Source: Pteria penguin (taxonomy: Eukaryota; Mollusca; Bivalvia; Pterioida; Pteriidae). Taken from it: a stretch of DNA of 64,000 nt. This document shows, one piece after another, positions 1 through 11,324 of the stretch. The notes under the pieces are model-generated. The model worked only from the letters and a program-made list of their open reading frames with translations, was not told the DNA's origin and ran no database searches. The DNA lies in contig CM068592.1 in NCBI GenBank assembly GCA_035048485.1, positions 41,448,045 to 41,512,044 on the forward strand. Reading direction: 5' to 3'. Each line of letters starts with the position of its first letter. Positions within the stretch are counted from its first letter, which is position 1. Both the position numbers and the translations under genes were made by a program.

Positions 1-59
1 TGTAAAGTATTAGGTTCAACATATTTGAATCATTTAATAGACTACACTATATGTCCCTT

Positions 60-220
60 CCTCCAGGTCTCTGGCAATGTCGGTCTGTCTTCCAGATGAT
101 GAAGTACAGACCAAATCCCCTGGTCACATCAATCGAGGCCCCATGGCACCTAAACTGAGGCCCTGTGACACTTAAACCGAGGCCAGGTGGCTTATTAAAT
201 GAAAGTCAATCAATTGTTAA
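60..220. repeat. Degenerate SINE-core-like stretch
   Basis: Repeated phrases such as CCGAGGCC, ACTGAGGCCCTGTGACAC and a final GTCAATCAATTG resemble the core and tail of SINE family A. Too decayed to set limits. Confidence 0.35.
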
Positions 221-670
221 AATATTAAATCGTGATGTCATAAGAACTCCCTGAAGGGGGATTTGCAATTCACGTGGTTTATTTATCTAAGGATTTGTAC
301 TGAATGGTTGATCACAGCGTAACAACGCACTAAGTACTCGCTCTAAATGTTGTAAGAAAAGGGGTTCTGTCTTTTGACCCATGTTTCATAAAAAACAAAA
401 TGAGTTTCTTTATCAGTAGACTTCTTCTTATAAACATTCACAACCCAAGTTGTCTTCTACAACAGGTCATTATGTATAATAAAGGATACATTTGAATTGT
501 CAAAGGTGAGTACATAACTCTCCTTGTTGTAATTTGAACGTTTTATGATAAAAAATATAATTAAATGTTTCACTGCATTGATTTTGAGCATAACCCCCCG
601 CCCTTCGTGGCGTAGGAGTAGCACATCGTTGTAAGTGGAATGACGCTGTTCGCCTTGATTTGTGGCTTAC

Positions 671-1216
671 AAGTTGCAACGTGTACATATTATGTTGTAC
701 ATAAGTTGTAACGTGTAAATATTCTGTTGTGCATAAGTTGTAACGTATACATATTCTGTTGTACATAAGTTGTAACGTGTACATTTTCTGTTGTACATAA
801 GTCGTAACGTGTACATATTCTGTTGTACATAAGTTGTAACGTGTAAATATTCTGTTGTGCATAAGTTGTAACGTATACATATTCTGTTGTACATAAATTG
901 TAACGTGTACATATTCTGATGTGCATAAGTTGTAACGTATACATATTCTGTTGTACATAAGTTGTAACGTGTACATTTTCTGTTGTACATAAGTCGTAAC
1001 GTGTACATATTCTGATGTGCATAAGTTGTAACGTATACATATTCTGTTGTACATAAGTTGTAACGTGTGCATTTTCTGTTGTACATAAGTTGTAACGTGT
1101 ACGTATTCTGTTATACATAAGTTGTCTCGTGTACATATTCTGTTGTACATAAGTTGTAACGTGTACATATTCTGTTATACATAAGTTGTCACATGTACAC
1201 ATTTTGTTGTACAAGT
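671..1216. repeat. 32-bp minisatellite, about 17 copies
   Basis: Unit of the type GTTGTAACGTGTACATATTC plus TGTTGTACATAA; the TAACGT block recurs every 32 bases (741, 773). Apparent open frames on the minus strand (up to 222 residues) are by-products of a stop-poor unit. Confidence 0.95.
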
Positions 1217-1469
1217 AAAATTCCGTGCTGGAATCCTAGCAAAGAATAGCTAGTACATGAATAAAAATCGGAGGAAATGATTAGAAATCGTCAACCTAGA
1301 TGTATATGAAGGAACTTTAAACCTGGAAATTTTAACAATTTTATTGTATTTCTGTGTATTTTACTCTCCAAAGTATTACAACTGGTAAAAGTTAAAGCTA
1401 TGTTATATGTCAGTCGCGTATAACTGTGGATAGCTACTGCATAGAAGTCCCTATGTTTGATACAGGCAT

Positions 1470-1584
1470 CTCCGACCCTCAGGACGATTCTGTACTTGCG
1501 TTCGTCTGTCGACCCTCAGGACGATTCAGTCCTTGCGTTCGCCTGTCGACCCTCAGGATGATTCAGTCCTTGTATTCGTCTTCC
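1470..1584. repeat. 37-bp tandem repeat, 3 copies
   Basis: GACCCTCAGGACGATTC followed by a CTTGCGTTCG-type tail, repeated three times with a few changes. Confidence 0.85.
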
Positions 1585-2540
1585 TAGGTCCTACTAGGAG
1601 TATGTAATGTGATAAATATGTTACCATGGTAGTAATATGGTGTACACCTAAAAGGATTTAATCTGTCAAGAAATAAGCGTAAATATTACAAAACACATGT
1701 AGAAGATTACTATGTTAATTGTGGTCAGTCATATAACAGATTTTAATCGACCTATAGTTTACAATAACAGACGGATCGATCTTTAAATTCTCATTGCATT
1801 CGACTTAGAGACGATAATGAAAGCGGAACTTTGAAAAGGATTTGGAATATGCGTTGGTCAGTAAATGCGCTTAGCAGATCGCCAGAGGATAGAGATAACG
1901 GTGCCCGGATTAATCTAGTTCATTGTAACCAGGTGAAATGTACTTGTAAGGAATTTCCTCATTCATGGTTTTGAATTCTGTTTAGTATATCCTACATATT
2001 TCTCATGTTTCTAACATAGATCTGCATTTGTTTGCACAATCTGTTTTATGGCCTGGGGGTACTGATAATAGTACTCCTAGATAATCTATTCTAACCAGGT
2101 GGTGAATCGTGTTCAGTACAGTTTGTCCTTCCCACAAGTCCTCTACGGTCGTTATTTATGCAATGTTCACTTTTAATCATTATGGTTGATTGATAATTAT
2201 TTTATGGCATTCCAGGAACATTGAATTGTATGGTGGCGACACCCACTTGGTTCATTGGGTAAGAATTGTTGACATCTATATAAGACACTCCTGAAGCAGC
2301 GAGGATATTCGGCTCTTTGCTTCCTCATCCTAAGGACATTCAGGAATACGACGTGTTACAAAACCTGAACTGTCGCCGCCAAGCCGCATTGGCTTGTGGG
2401 TAATCAACGTGGAGCATGCGTATAACGTATACGAATTCTCGGGAGCGTTACAGTCTGGTTTTATCTGTTTTATTGTATGAAATGTTGAATATCATATTTC
2501 ATAATGAGCTGAGTATTAAGCGTGATCGTCATATCGTCTA
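1585..2540. other. No gene recognised; possible TATA promoter near 2275
   Basis: Mostly AT-rich. 2225-2410 is less AT-rich and has CTATATAAGACACTCCTGAA followed by CGGCTCTTTGCTTCC about 30 bases later, a layout seen in retroelement LTRs or pol II promoters. No matching second LTR is visible. Confidence 0.3.
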
Positions 2541-3060
2541 TAAGTCCCTCGGGCGAAACAGCAAATGCAGAGGTCCCGTGTCACACGATGAAGTCTCTCG
2601 GATGAGACAGTGAAAACCGAGATCTGTCATCGATGAAATTTCTCGGACGAGACAGTATAAACGAAGGTCCCGTGTCATACGATGAGATCCCTCAGATGAA
2701 ACATGAAAAACCGAGGTCCCGTGTTACACTTTGAGGTCTCTTGGCTGAGACAGTATGAGCGGAGGTCCCTTATCATACGGTGAGATGTCTCGGACAAGAC
2801 AGTAAAAACCGAGGTTCCGTGTCACAGGATGAGGTCCCTCTGATGTGAAGTAATTACCGAGGTCCCATGTTACAGAATGTGACCATTCAGACGAGACACA
2901 AAAACCATGGTCACATGTCACCGGATGAGGTCATTCGTACGAAACAATGAAAACCGAGATTTCGGATGAGACAGTAAAAACCGAGGTCTCGTGTCACAGG
3001 ATGAGTTCTCTCGGATGAGACAGTAAAGACCGAGGTCTCGTGTCACAGGAGATGCTCTCA
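2541..3060. repeat. Tandem array (~49 bp) built from a SINE core
   Basis: About ten degenerate units of the type CTCGGATGAGACAGTAAAAA then CCGAGGTCCCGTGTCACA. The same string is the middle of the full-length SINE at 22649-22921, so this is a tandem expansion of the internal SINE domain without its tRNA head or tail. Confidence 0.8.
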
Positions 3061-3518
3061 TACAATGTGGAAGCTTTATAGACAACCCAGTGCCGAGTAC
3101 GTCTTTGATATAGGCATGATATTAAAGAAAATCGATTCCGGGATATTCCTTTTACAGACCTGACTCCTATATTTAGTGGCGCCTTCAATATATAGCTTTT
3201 TACTGATGTGTCGCCTTGACCAGTATAGATGATAGAGTATGGTCATGCATGACCTGTAGTTTGTCCTAGATCAAAATTTGTCCTGTCCATCAGGAATTAC
3301 TATTCTGCCTGAAAGATTGGTCATATTAAAATGGAACCTTCACCGGAGTTTACGTGTTTACATGCCAACAATATTCAAAATTCAAAAATACATACAGATA
3401 TAATAAACATAGTGATGATGAGTCCACCTGAGCTAATATTTACATGCGAGTGTTTGGATTCCGAGTAGGAATGGTGTCTCCTGCATGATATGTTTTCCAG
3501 TGACTAGTTTGATTGTTG

Positions 3519-3925
3519 CTTCACTTACACACCCCAGGTTCTCTTTCCCTTCTCTTTGTATGGTTGTCGCTTCACTTACAAACTCCAGGTTTTGTTTCCC
3601 TGCTCTTTATATGATTCTTGCTTCACTTACACACCCCAAGTTCTGTTTCCCTTCTCTGTATATGGTTGTTGCTGCTTCACTTACAAACTCCAGGTTCTGT
3701 TTCCCTGCTCTTTATATGATTCTTGCTTCACTTACATACCCCAGGTTCTATTTCCCTTTTCTTTTTATGTTTGTTGCTTCACTTACACACCCTAGGTTCA
3801 GTTTCCCTTCTCTTTGTATGGTTGTCGCTTCACTTACACATCCCAGGTTCTGTTTCCCTTCTCTTTTTATGATTGTTGCTGTTTCCCTTTTCTTTGTCTA
3901 GTTGTCGCTTCACTTACACACCCCG
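3519..3925. repeat. 51-bp minisatellite, about 8 copies
   Basis: Units start CTTCACTTACA at 3519, 3570, 3621, 3675, 3726, 3777 and 3828; one step has an extra GCT. 51 bp is 17 codons, so the plus strand stays open (138 residues from 3485). The hydrophobic 17-residue repeat has no family match I recognise, and I treat it as non-coding. Confidence 0.9.
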
Positions 3926-3957
3926 GGTCGTTTTCCTGCTCTTTATATGGTTATATG

Positions 3958-4046
3958 GTTTCTGTGTAATGCATCAGACAGATGCCGTCACCATATACGT
4001 TAAATAATCGTGACGTAATCGTTACCTAAAACAATAATCAATCAAT
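3958..4046 (+). mobile_element. SINE family A, 3' end fragment
   Basis: TGTGTAATGCATCAGACAGA, CCGTCACCATATACG and a TAAAACAATAATCAATCAAT end match the 3' half of the full copy at 22649-22921. Confidence 0.75.
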
Positions 4047-5145
4047 GTCATTGTAGACTTCATCTCGGTTGCAGTATTTAAAATATTTTGTATGGTGCCA
4101 CTGGTAAAGTATGGGACGGTTACTTCTCCCGGGCACCTGGTCCCACCTCGTATTTCCCATGAATGTCCATCATGCTACTTTGCTGTCAGTGACGTAGTTG
4201 TGTAACACCAGTTTTGTATTTTACATTGTGATTCACATTAAGCATAATCTCGGGATCAAAAGAACTTTTAAAAAACTAAACAAAGATGTGTTGACATCAA
4301 CATTCGGTCGTTAACATAACTAATACATGTGTACCTATTCCACTCTGACTACCTTGTTTATCCACATTGTAAAACATGTCGGTCCGTACGTCTCGCCATA
4401 ACATTCCTATGTCTGCAATACACCGCACCAAAAGTTAGCAAATCTACTTATGTCTAAAGCATCTGCGTCTTATTAATACCTAAATCGCTCTAAATCGTTA
4501 TTAACAGGAATTAATGCTCACCACAACTGTTTATGTGAATTACATATGATCACTCGATATTAATATTGACTTTAAGCCTCTTAGCTACGACAAATGTGTA
4601 TTCGAGAATTATTTACCACATAAGTATCACCAATTAGTGAATCAAGATTTCATTTTGTTTATGGGACGTACATAGTCAAGGAAACGGTATGTTCATTATT
4701 ATAAGAATTTATACTACCAAATAATTTGATTAATCAGATTGACAGAAACTTTTCTCACTAATTACAGAAATCATGATTATTTTATTGATTTTAATAATCC
4801 GTATAATAGTGTCGTATTTTGAAACTGGTTTTCATTTTTGTCGAAAGTCAAAGTCTTCACATCAAATTTGTCAGGGTATTTATTTGTTACCAAACATTTT
4901 CTACGTTACCTTCTCGCTCAATTATTTAATTACTTTCCATGGTTTTCTAGTTATGGGATACATTGTCATTTCTTTCTTTCTATTTAGAAATTCGTTACGT
5001 TTTTCTTTATTTATAACATTAACAGAGTTGTGTAGTATATCGCATTAGAAGTAGTTTTCGGAAAATGCCTCATTAAAATTTATTTCCCTGATGTGGACTC
5101 TCTCTCTCTGAAAACTTAACATAGAAATTCGATATTAAGGTAATC

Positions 5146-5148
<3 letters not shown>
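4047..5148. other. AT-rich sequence without a recognised gene
   Basis: A 91-codon open frame at 4773-5048 is Ile/Leu/Phe-rich, as expected by chance in T-rich DNA. No motif or splice structure supports it. Confidence 0.6.

Positions 5149-5198
<50 letters not shown>
5149..5198. repeat. (TC)n microsatellite
   Basis: About 25 uninterrupted TC dinucleotides. Confidence 0.97.
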
Positions 5199-5201
<3 letters not shown>

Positions 5202-5507
5202 AGTGATTAGTGGCGGTTTTAGAGAGAAATGTTGGGGAACATGGCTACGTCGTCCATATTTCGACAAACTTTTAGAATATTTCATTTTTCAAGGCTGTGT
5301 TCCCATCGCCACAATCCCCTTTTCTAAACTTCTGAATCAGTCACCGTGGCACTGACACGAGGAGATGTTAGTGACATTAACGTCTTACTACCTGAGGTTA
5401 TTTCTTTTTTTTTATTTAGATTTGTTTTGTATTCGCATGTCGCGCAGCGTTAAGTGTTTTCCTGTGAAGTCGCCTCTTTTTTACAAAACGGTCGTTGTCC
5501 TCTACAC

Positions 5508-5560
5508 TTACGTAATGGCGACTCAGTATAAAAGCATTCACGGGCAAGTCGAGGTGTGTG
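5508..5560 (+). promoter_or_regulatory. Candidate TATA-type core promoter upstream of the activin-like gene
   Basis: A perfect TATAAAAG lies at 5527-5534, about 12 bases after a TTACGTAA palindrome (5508-5515; the form bound by C/EBP and PAR-bZIP factors). The local sequence is less AT-rich than its surroundings, and it lies about 1.35 kb upstream of the first coding exon, which itself starts with a splice acceptor and so needs an upstream leader exon. TATA-like strings are common in this AT-rich window, so this is a positional inference only. Confidence 0.25.
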
Positions 5561-5639
5561 TCAATTTTGTAAAAGAAAGTTATATACGTCTTGCCCATAT
5601 TTAGCATCCGGGTCGCATAACGTTTAGGTTAGATTGCAT

Positions 5640-5868
5640 CTAGATCACATAGCTTTCAGGTCACACAGTGCATAAGTAAAATGTCATGTAGGTCACTATA
5701 CATGTATATCATTTTAGTAATCAAGTATCAAGGTCACCATAGCATAAAATCACCACAGCATCTAGGTCACCATAACATAAAAATCATCACATCATCTAGG
5801 TCATTATAACATCTAGGTCAATATAAACTTAGGTCATCATAGCATATCTAGGTCAGGTCATCTAGGAT
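5640..5868 (+). promoter_or_regulatory. Cluster of AGGTCA half-sites (nuclear-receptor type) or degenerate minisatellite
   Basis: About nine copies of AGGTCA occur on the same strand within 230 bp, in contexts such as TCTAGGTCACCATA. One is the extended TCAAGGTCA form preferred by ERR/SF-1 type receptors, and one is the overlapping AGGTCAGGTCA. Spacing is irregular, about 15-40 bases. The run lies between the possible TATA box and the first activin-like coding exon. It could equally be a decayed tandem repeat built on 'catctaggtcac'. Confidence 0.35.
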
Positions 5869-5940
5869 GGCTTACTTTATAACCATCTATACAGTAATTG
5901 TGTCACAGCTGACGAATACGTCTCTACTTCTCTGTAGGAG

Positions 5941-6065
5941 CCGTCGTAACCCAGTGGCTTGCGTGTTTGGCTTGGTCCTTAGGAGTCTGGGTTCGAGTCT
6001 CAAGAGCGACTAGCCGTTCTGATTTATTGCAAATGAGACCGTAAATACTGAGGTCTCGTGTTGAC
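5941..6065 (+). mobile_element. SINE family A, 5' part
   Basis: A tRNA-like head (CGTAACCCAGTGGCTTGCG as A-box region, GGGTTCGAGTCTC as B-box) is followed by GATTTATTGCAAATGAGACC and the ACTGAGGTCTCGTGTT core. The 3' half is missing. Confidence 0.7.
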
Positions 6066-6135
6066 TTTGAGACATAAAGACCCGTTAACACTTTCAAAGT
6101 CTTCTTTGACAAAAAGTAGACACCTTAAAAGGTCT

Positions 6136-6138
<3 letters not shown>

Positions 6139-6177
<39 letters not shown>

Positions 6178-6182
6178 TGTGT
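6139..6182. repeat. (GT)n microsatellite
   Basis: About 20 GT dinucleotides with one TT interruption near the end. Confidence 0.97.
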
Positions 6183-6767
6183 GGTTGAAAGGGGGAGGGG
6201 GGTTGTGATAGTGTCGACGGGGCTTCTGATAGGTATTTACAGTGTATTATTTGATGAGAATTTGCTTCAGGTCTAGAATTTCCTACACAGATAAATCGTT
6301 TACAGGTCCTTGCCTACACCAAGGTGATGCATTATTACAGACATATATAAAAAAAATGAAAATGTCCCCACAAAATTATCTAAGATATAAGAATCCCAAT
6401 CAAGCTGTGCGCAAGCATCATGTGCTACTTCCGGGGTGTGTTCAAGATCGACAACTCTGGCAGACTCTAGGACTGTTCCACTTTTTTCAGACAGAAAATT
6501 TGATGTATTACCATTGTTGTCCTATTTAGATTATTTCATGTTACATAATTACTGTAAGGACATACTCGCATCTTTTATACACTGTACACTCCTGGCTGTC
6601 ATCATTCGAACGCTGCCTTTCGTTCGTTTAAATTCTATTTCTAGTAGTAGTAATATTAGTAGTTACGGTTTAATATTGAATTTATTCTTGTATATAAATG
6701 TAAATATTCTATCATTTACCTTTTTATTTATGCCATGAATACACACATGGTTTTGATTAGAGGACGC

Positions 6768-6768
<1 letters not shown>

Positions 6769-6843
<75 letters not shown>
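6769..6843. repeat. (ATT)n microsatellite
   Basis: About 25 ATT trinucleotides, ending about 40 bases before the acceptor of the first activin-like coding exon. Confidence 0.97.
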
Positions 6844-6901
6844 GCCATATCCTTACACAGGTGATTTTCTTTTATATTTGCAGTGGAAAGGCCGAACAGC
6901 T

Positions 6902-7265
6902 ATGGGCGGTTTAAAGCTTCTCGTCTTCTTGTTGATTTCGTTTGCGTATACATGGACACCCATATTTCTACTCCCGTCTCCATCTAGATTCTCTCCCGCC
7001 AAAAATAACTGTACGAGGTGCAAAGCCACTACGAGCTTAAAACTGGGATTAGCAGAAAAACGGAGGATAGACATACTAAAGAAGCAAATTATATCAAAAC
7101 TTGGATTTACCTCTAAACTACCTAGCGGTATTAATAAACTTCCGAAGATTAAAACACCTCGGGAATCGGAAACTCTCGTTGTTAATCGACCTAAACAAGA
7201 AAAGAAGCCGAATTATGCCTTCCAAGAAATGTCCGAGATAGTTAGCTTCTCTGACGAAAATCATG
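6902..7265 (+). CDS. Activin/inhibin beta-like TGF-beta ligand precursor, first coding exon (signal peptide and N-terminal prodomain)
   Basis: This exon encodes the first 121 residues plus one base. The ATG at 6902 opens a hydrophobic signal peptide (about residues 4-24), so the product should be secreted. Then come a CxxC motif (C37-C40, TRC context) and an amphipathic basic helix (about 52-69, ending SKLGF) in the place of the prodomain latency helix. A block reading MSEIVSF lies near the end of the exon; vertebrate INHBA/INHBB prodomains carry a very similar SEI(I/V)SFAE block. The exon appears to start at 6884 after a pyrimidine-rich acceptor ending CAG at 6883, so a 5'UTR exon probably lies upstream and 6884-6901 is leader. 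The donor at 7266 (GTAAGA after CATG) is consensus and leaves phase 1. The frame is also open upstream to 6842, but that part lies in the acceptor tract, so ATG 6902 is preferred. Family assignment rests on motif order, not a database search. Confidence 0.82.
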
Positions 7266-7277
7266 GTAAGAATGCCT

Positions 7278-7866
7278 TACTATTTTATGTTATGACTATA
7301 TTGCCGTCTGTCTGAATGGCTGGATTTTATGTTATGACTATATTGCCGTCTGTCTGAATGGCAGGATTTTATGTTATGACTATATTGTCGTCTGTCTGAA
7401 TGGCTGGATTTTATGTTATGACTATATTGCCGTCTGTCTGAATGGCTAGATTTTATGATATGACTATATTGTCGTCTGTCTGAATGGCAGGATTTTATGT
7501 TATGACTATATTGCCGTCTGTCTGAATGGCAGGATTTTATGTTATGACTATATTGTCGTCTGTCTGAATGGCTGGATTTTATGTTATGACTATATTGTCG
7601 TCTGTCTGAATGGCTGGATTTTATGTTATGACTATATTGTCGTCTGTCTGAATGGCTAGCTTTTATGTTATGACTATATTGTCGTCTGTCTGAATGGCAG
7701 AATTTTATGTTATGACTATATTGTCGTCTGTCTGAATGGCAGGATTTTATGTTATAACTATATTGTCGTCTATGTGAATGGCTGGATTGACTATGTTGTC
7801 GTCTGTCTGAATGGCTGGAATTTATGTTATGACTGTATTGTCGTCTATCTGAATGGCTGGATTTTC
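7278..7866. repeat. 42-bp minisatellite, about 14 copies, at the start of the activin-like intron
   Basis: Unit of the type TTTTATGTTATGACTATATT then GCCGTCTGTCTGAATGGCAGG. It begins about a dozen bases after the splice donor at 7266. Variants alternate TTGCCG/TTGTCG and GGCTGG/GGCAGG. Confidence 0.95.
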
Positions 7867-7879
7867 AATATAACATCAA

Positions 7880-8124
7880 GTCGGTATGGACTTGTGACAG
7901 AGGTTCTATGTTTGACTCCCGTCGTGGGCACACCGGTGTCCTGTCTTTAGAATGAGACAGTAAAAATCCGAGGTCCCGTGTCACGATAGGCGTGGCACGT
8001 AAAAGATTTCTCACTGCCTTCGGTGAATCCGATGCAAAAGTAAAACTTTCTTTGCAATACATCGGGCAGATCCCTTCACCATATACTTGAAATAATTGAG
8101 GAGTGACGTAAAACAAAACTCAAT
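7880..8124 (+). mobile_element. SINE family A, near full length
   Basis: A degenerate tRNA head (ACTTGTGACAGAGG and GTTTGACTCCCG) is followed by GAGACAGTAAAAATCCGAGG, GGCACGTAAAAGAT, CACCATATACTTGAAATAAT and a CTCAATCAAAAT tail. Lies inside the activin-like intron. Confidence 0.8.
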
Positions 8125-8164
8125 CAAAATATCACGAATGTCAATATTGTAACAATGTCACAAC

Positions 8165-9380
8165 AATGTCATAATGTCAATGTAAATGTTTTAGCGTAAC
8201 ATCAATGTTTATGTTTTATACTTAACATCAACGTAAATATTTAACATAACGTCGATATTAATGTCTAAACATAACATTAGTGTTAATGTTTTAACATAAC
8301 ATCAATGTAAATGTTTAACATAACATCGGAGTTAATGTGTTGATATAACATCATTGTTAATTCTTATTGTTACATCAATGTTAATGTTTAAATATAACAT
8401 AAAAGTTAATGGTTTAACATAATATCAATGCTGATTTTTAAATATTACATCAATGTAACATCAGTGTTAATGTTTAACATAACATCAGTATTATTGTTTT
8501 AACATAACATCAGTGTTAATGTTTAACATAACATCAGTGTTAATGTTTAACATAACATCAGTGTTAATGTTTAACATAACATCAGTATTAATGTTTTAAA
8601 ATAACATCAATGTTAATGTTTAACATAACATCAGTATTAATGTTTAACATAACATCAGTGTTAATGTTTAACATAACATCAGTGTTAATGTTTAACATAA
8701 CATCAATGTTAATGTTTTAACATAAAATCAATGTTAATGTTTAACATAACATCAGTATTAATGTTTTAACATCAGTGTTAATGTTTAACATAACATCAGT
8801 GTTAATGTTTTAACATCAGTGTTAATGTTTAACATAACATCAGTATTAATGTTTTAACATAACATCAGTGTTAATGTTTAACTTAACATCAGTGTTAATG
8901 TTTTAACATCAGTGTTAATGTTTAACATAACATCAGTATTAATGTTTTAACATAACATCAGTGTTAATGTTTTAACATCAGTGTTAATGTTTAACATAAC
9001 ATCAGTGTTAATGTTTAACATAACATCAGTGTTAATGTTTAACATAACATCAGTGTTGATTTTTTACATAACATCAGTGTTAATGTTTAACATAACATCA
9101 GTTTTAATGTTTAACATAACATCAGTGTTAATGTTTTAACATAACATCAATGTTAATGTCTAACATAACATCAGTGTTAATGTTTTAATATCAGTGTTAA
9201 TGTTTAAAATAACATCAGTATGAATGTTTTAACATAACATCAGTGTTAATGTTTAACATAACATCAGTATTAATGTTTTAACTTAACATCAGTGTTAATG
9301 TTTAACATAACATCAGTGTTAATGTTTTAACATAACATCAATGTTAATATCTAACATAACATCAGTATGAATGTTTTAAG
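8165..9380. repeat. 24-bp minisatellite, about 50 copies
   Basis: Unit AACATAACATCAGTGTTAAT plus GTTT, with 23-26 bp length variants; frequent deletions give TTTTAACATCAGTG. Each junction contains ATGTTTAACAT, a short inverted repeat. Confidence 0.95.
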
Positions 9381-9387
9381 TATAAAA

Positions 9388-9930
9388 TGGTACCGGATAG
9401 CTCAATCGGTAATGTGTTTTGGTCTTGACCGAAAAGTTCCGTGTTCGAGTCCCCTGGTGGTTCGTCGCTGTTCTGTCTGCTCTGACGAGACCGTGATTAA
9501 CTGAGATCTCATGTCACGATAGGCTCGTGACCGAGTGGTTCCGGGTTCGAGGCCCCTCGATGGCTCGTCGCTTTTCTGTCTCTTTTGATGAGACTGTGAT
9601 AAACTGAGGTCCCATGTCACGGTAGACTCGTGACCGAGTGGTCCCGGGTTCGAACCCCCGGTTGCTGGTTGCTGGTCTGTCTGTTCTGACGAGACCGTGA
9701 TAAACTGAGGTCCCATGTCACGGTAGACTCGTGACCGAGTGGCCGCGGGTTCGAACCCCCCGGTGGCTGGTTGCTGATCTGTCTGTTCTGACGAGGCCGT
9801 GATAAACTGAGGTCCCATGTCACGGTAGGCTTGTGACCGAGTGGCCCTGGGTTCGAGGTCCCCGGTGGCTCGTCGCTGATCTGTCTGTTCTGACGAGACC
9901 GTGATGAACTGAGGTCCCATGTCACGGTAT
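9388..9930 (+). repeat. Tandem array of tRNA-like SINE heads (~102 bp, about 5 copies)
   Basis: Units repeat CTCGTGACCGAGTGG (A-box-like), GGGTTCGAA/GCCCC (B-box-like) and CTGTTCTGACGAGACCGTGA, starting near 9524, 9628, 9729 and 9831 after a more diverged first unit. Each therefore carries both internal pol III promoter boxes plus the first part of the SINE core. Confidence 0.8.
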
Positions 9931-10004
9931 CTTCGCTAGCCAACTATACGTTCCATTTCATCTCCACTGGAAATCGAAGCGTGCACTTGGTTATTCAAGA
10001 TGTT

Positions 10005-10195
10005 GTCAGGGTAGACATGGCACATAAAAATTCCCTCCCTATTCAGGATGTGTCCACTACGAAGGTCTAAATTCCTGTGCATTGCATCAGGCAGGTTCGT
10101 CACTATAAAAGGGCAATAATCTCGGTGTGTCATTCAATGCATCAGGCAGGTTCGTCACTATAAAAGGGCAATAATCTCGGTGTGTCATTCAATAA
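10005..10195 (+). mobile_element. SINE family A 3' half with a 55-bp internal tandem duplication
   Basis: GGCACATAAAAATTCCCTCC and GCATTGCATCAGGCAGGTTC are the SINE 3' half that follows the head array. The segment from CATCAGGCAG at 10085 is repeated from 10140, period 55. Confidence 0.65.
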
Positions 10196-11313
10196 GACAT
10201 AGTAAAACATTGTAAGAGTCAGTTTGGTGTTGGCGGCAAAATGTTTCTTCTTCTTCTTCTTCCTCTCCTCTTCTTTTACAAATATCAAACACCGAGTAGG
10301 TCACATCCTGCCAAAGATTTTATATAGGTCATAGCTTCCTTTATAGTTCATTAGTTTTTTTCTGAGTTAAAATGATTGTATAATTATTATAATTGTTATA
10401 TAATTATTGTATGCTATATAAGTCGCGTGTCTCCTTTGGGAAGAGTAGATTATCAAGTTTTCGTGAAGGCTTACAAGCACACACCCAGAATATCAAGACA
10501 GGTGTAATTAAATGAAAATGTCTGTCATTGTTTGCTGAATATTTTTTCTTAATACATGTATTTGAATTTAGAATTGATCTCATTTAAACTCTTAAAATTA
10601 GAATTGACAAGGTGCGGGATAATTATTCTGAGTGACATTACTTAATGCATGTGTTAATAAGTGTGTAAAAGGAATATATATTTGTATATTGTAAATGCTT
10701 TTGCATATCCTTCTATTTAACTTACTGCATCAATGAATCTAAGCTCGTCCCCTGCCCTATTTCCTTTTTCTATGGAGGGAAACGCGGTGCTATTCGTTGA
10801 GCATAATGGTCATTCTTTTTACCAGGTGTAATTTGTATATATCCATAATTCACAGGGAACAACCATTCACAGATGACGTCATAGAGAGCTATTTCCGTTC
10901 TGTCTTGATTCCGTCTCTTTGTTTTCAGTTTATCTTAACCATAAATCAGTGTTTGACAGAGATTATGAAGAAATCGTCCTGTCAGTGACAATGACATAGT
11001 CTGCTCAATATTTATAATTTATGAATGATTTGGTATATATTCACCTATGTATCATTTATCAAATGGAAACGAGAGCATTATATCCATTTAAGTCTTAATG
11101 TAATTTCCTTAAACGCACTTCGAATGTTTCCAATCAAGTACATGTCACTCGTTATAGATAATGGAAAACATTACAATCCAAATTAACAGAATCAAACTGG
11201 TTTTCCCCTTTCTTTATTTTCAGTGTATTGAAAACTATATTTAGCTATTTTATATAATGAAAATGGATAATGGACATTAATTCAGAGCAACTTTGTAGTC
11301 TCAGTTTTAGTAC
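10196..11313. other. Intronic AT-rich sequence
   Basis: A short TTC-rich run (10246-10275) and CTATATAAGTCGCGTGTCTC at about 10409 are the only distinctive points; nothing coding was recognised. Confidence 0.6.
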
Positions 11314-11324
11314 CGGGGTAATAG

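Noticed and set aside
4773..5048. 91-residue open frame
   Set aside because: Composition is what T-rich DNA gives by chance; no motif, no splice context.
6663..6848. Minus-strand poly-Ile open frame
   Set aside because: Translation of the (ATT)n microsatellite.
9402..9943. Minus-strand frames of 172 and 108 residues
   Set aside because: Antisense translations of the tandem SINE heads.
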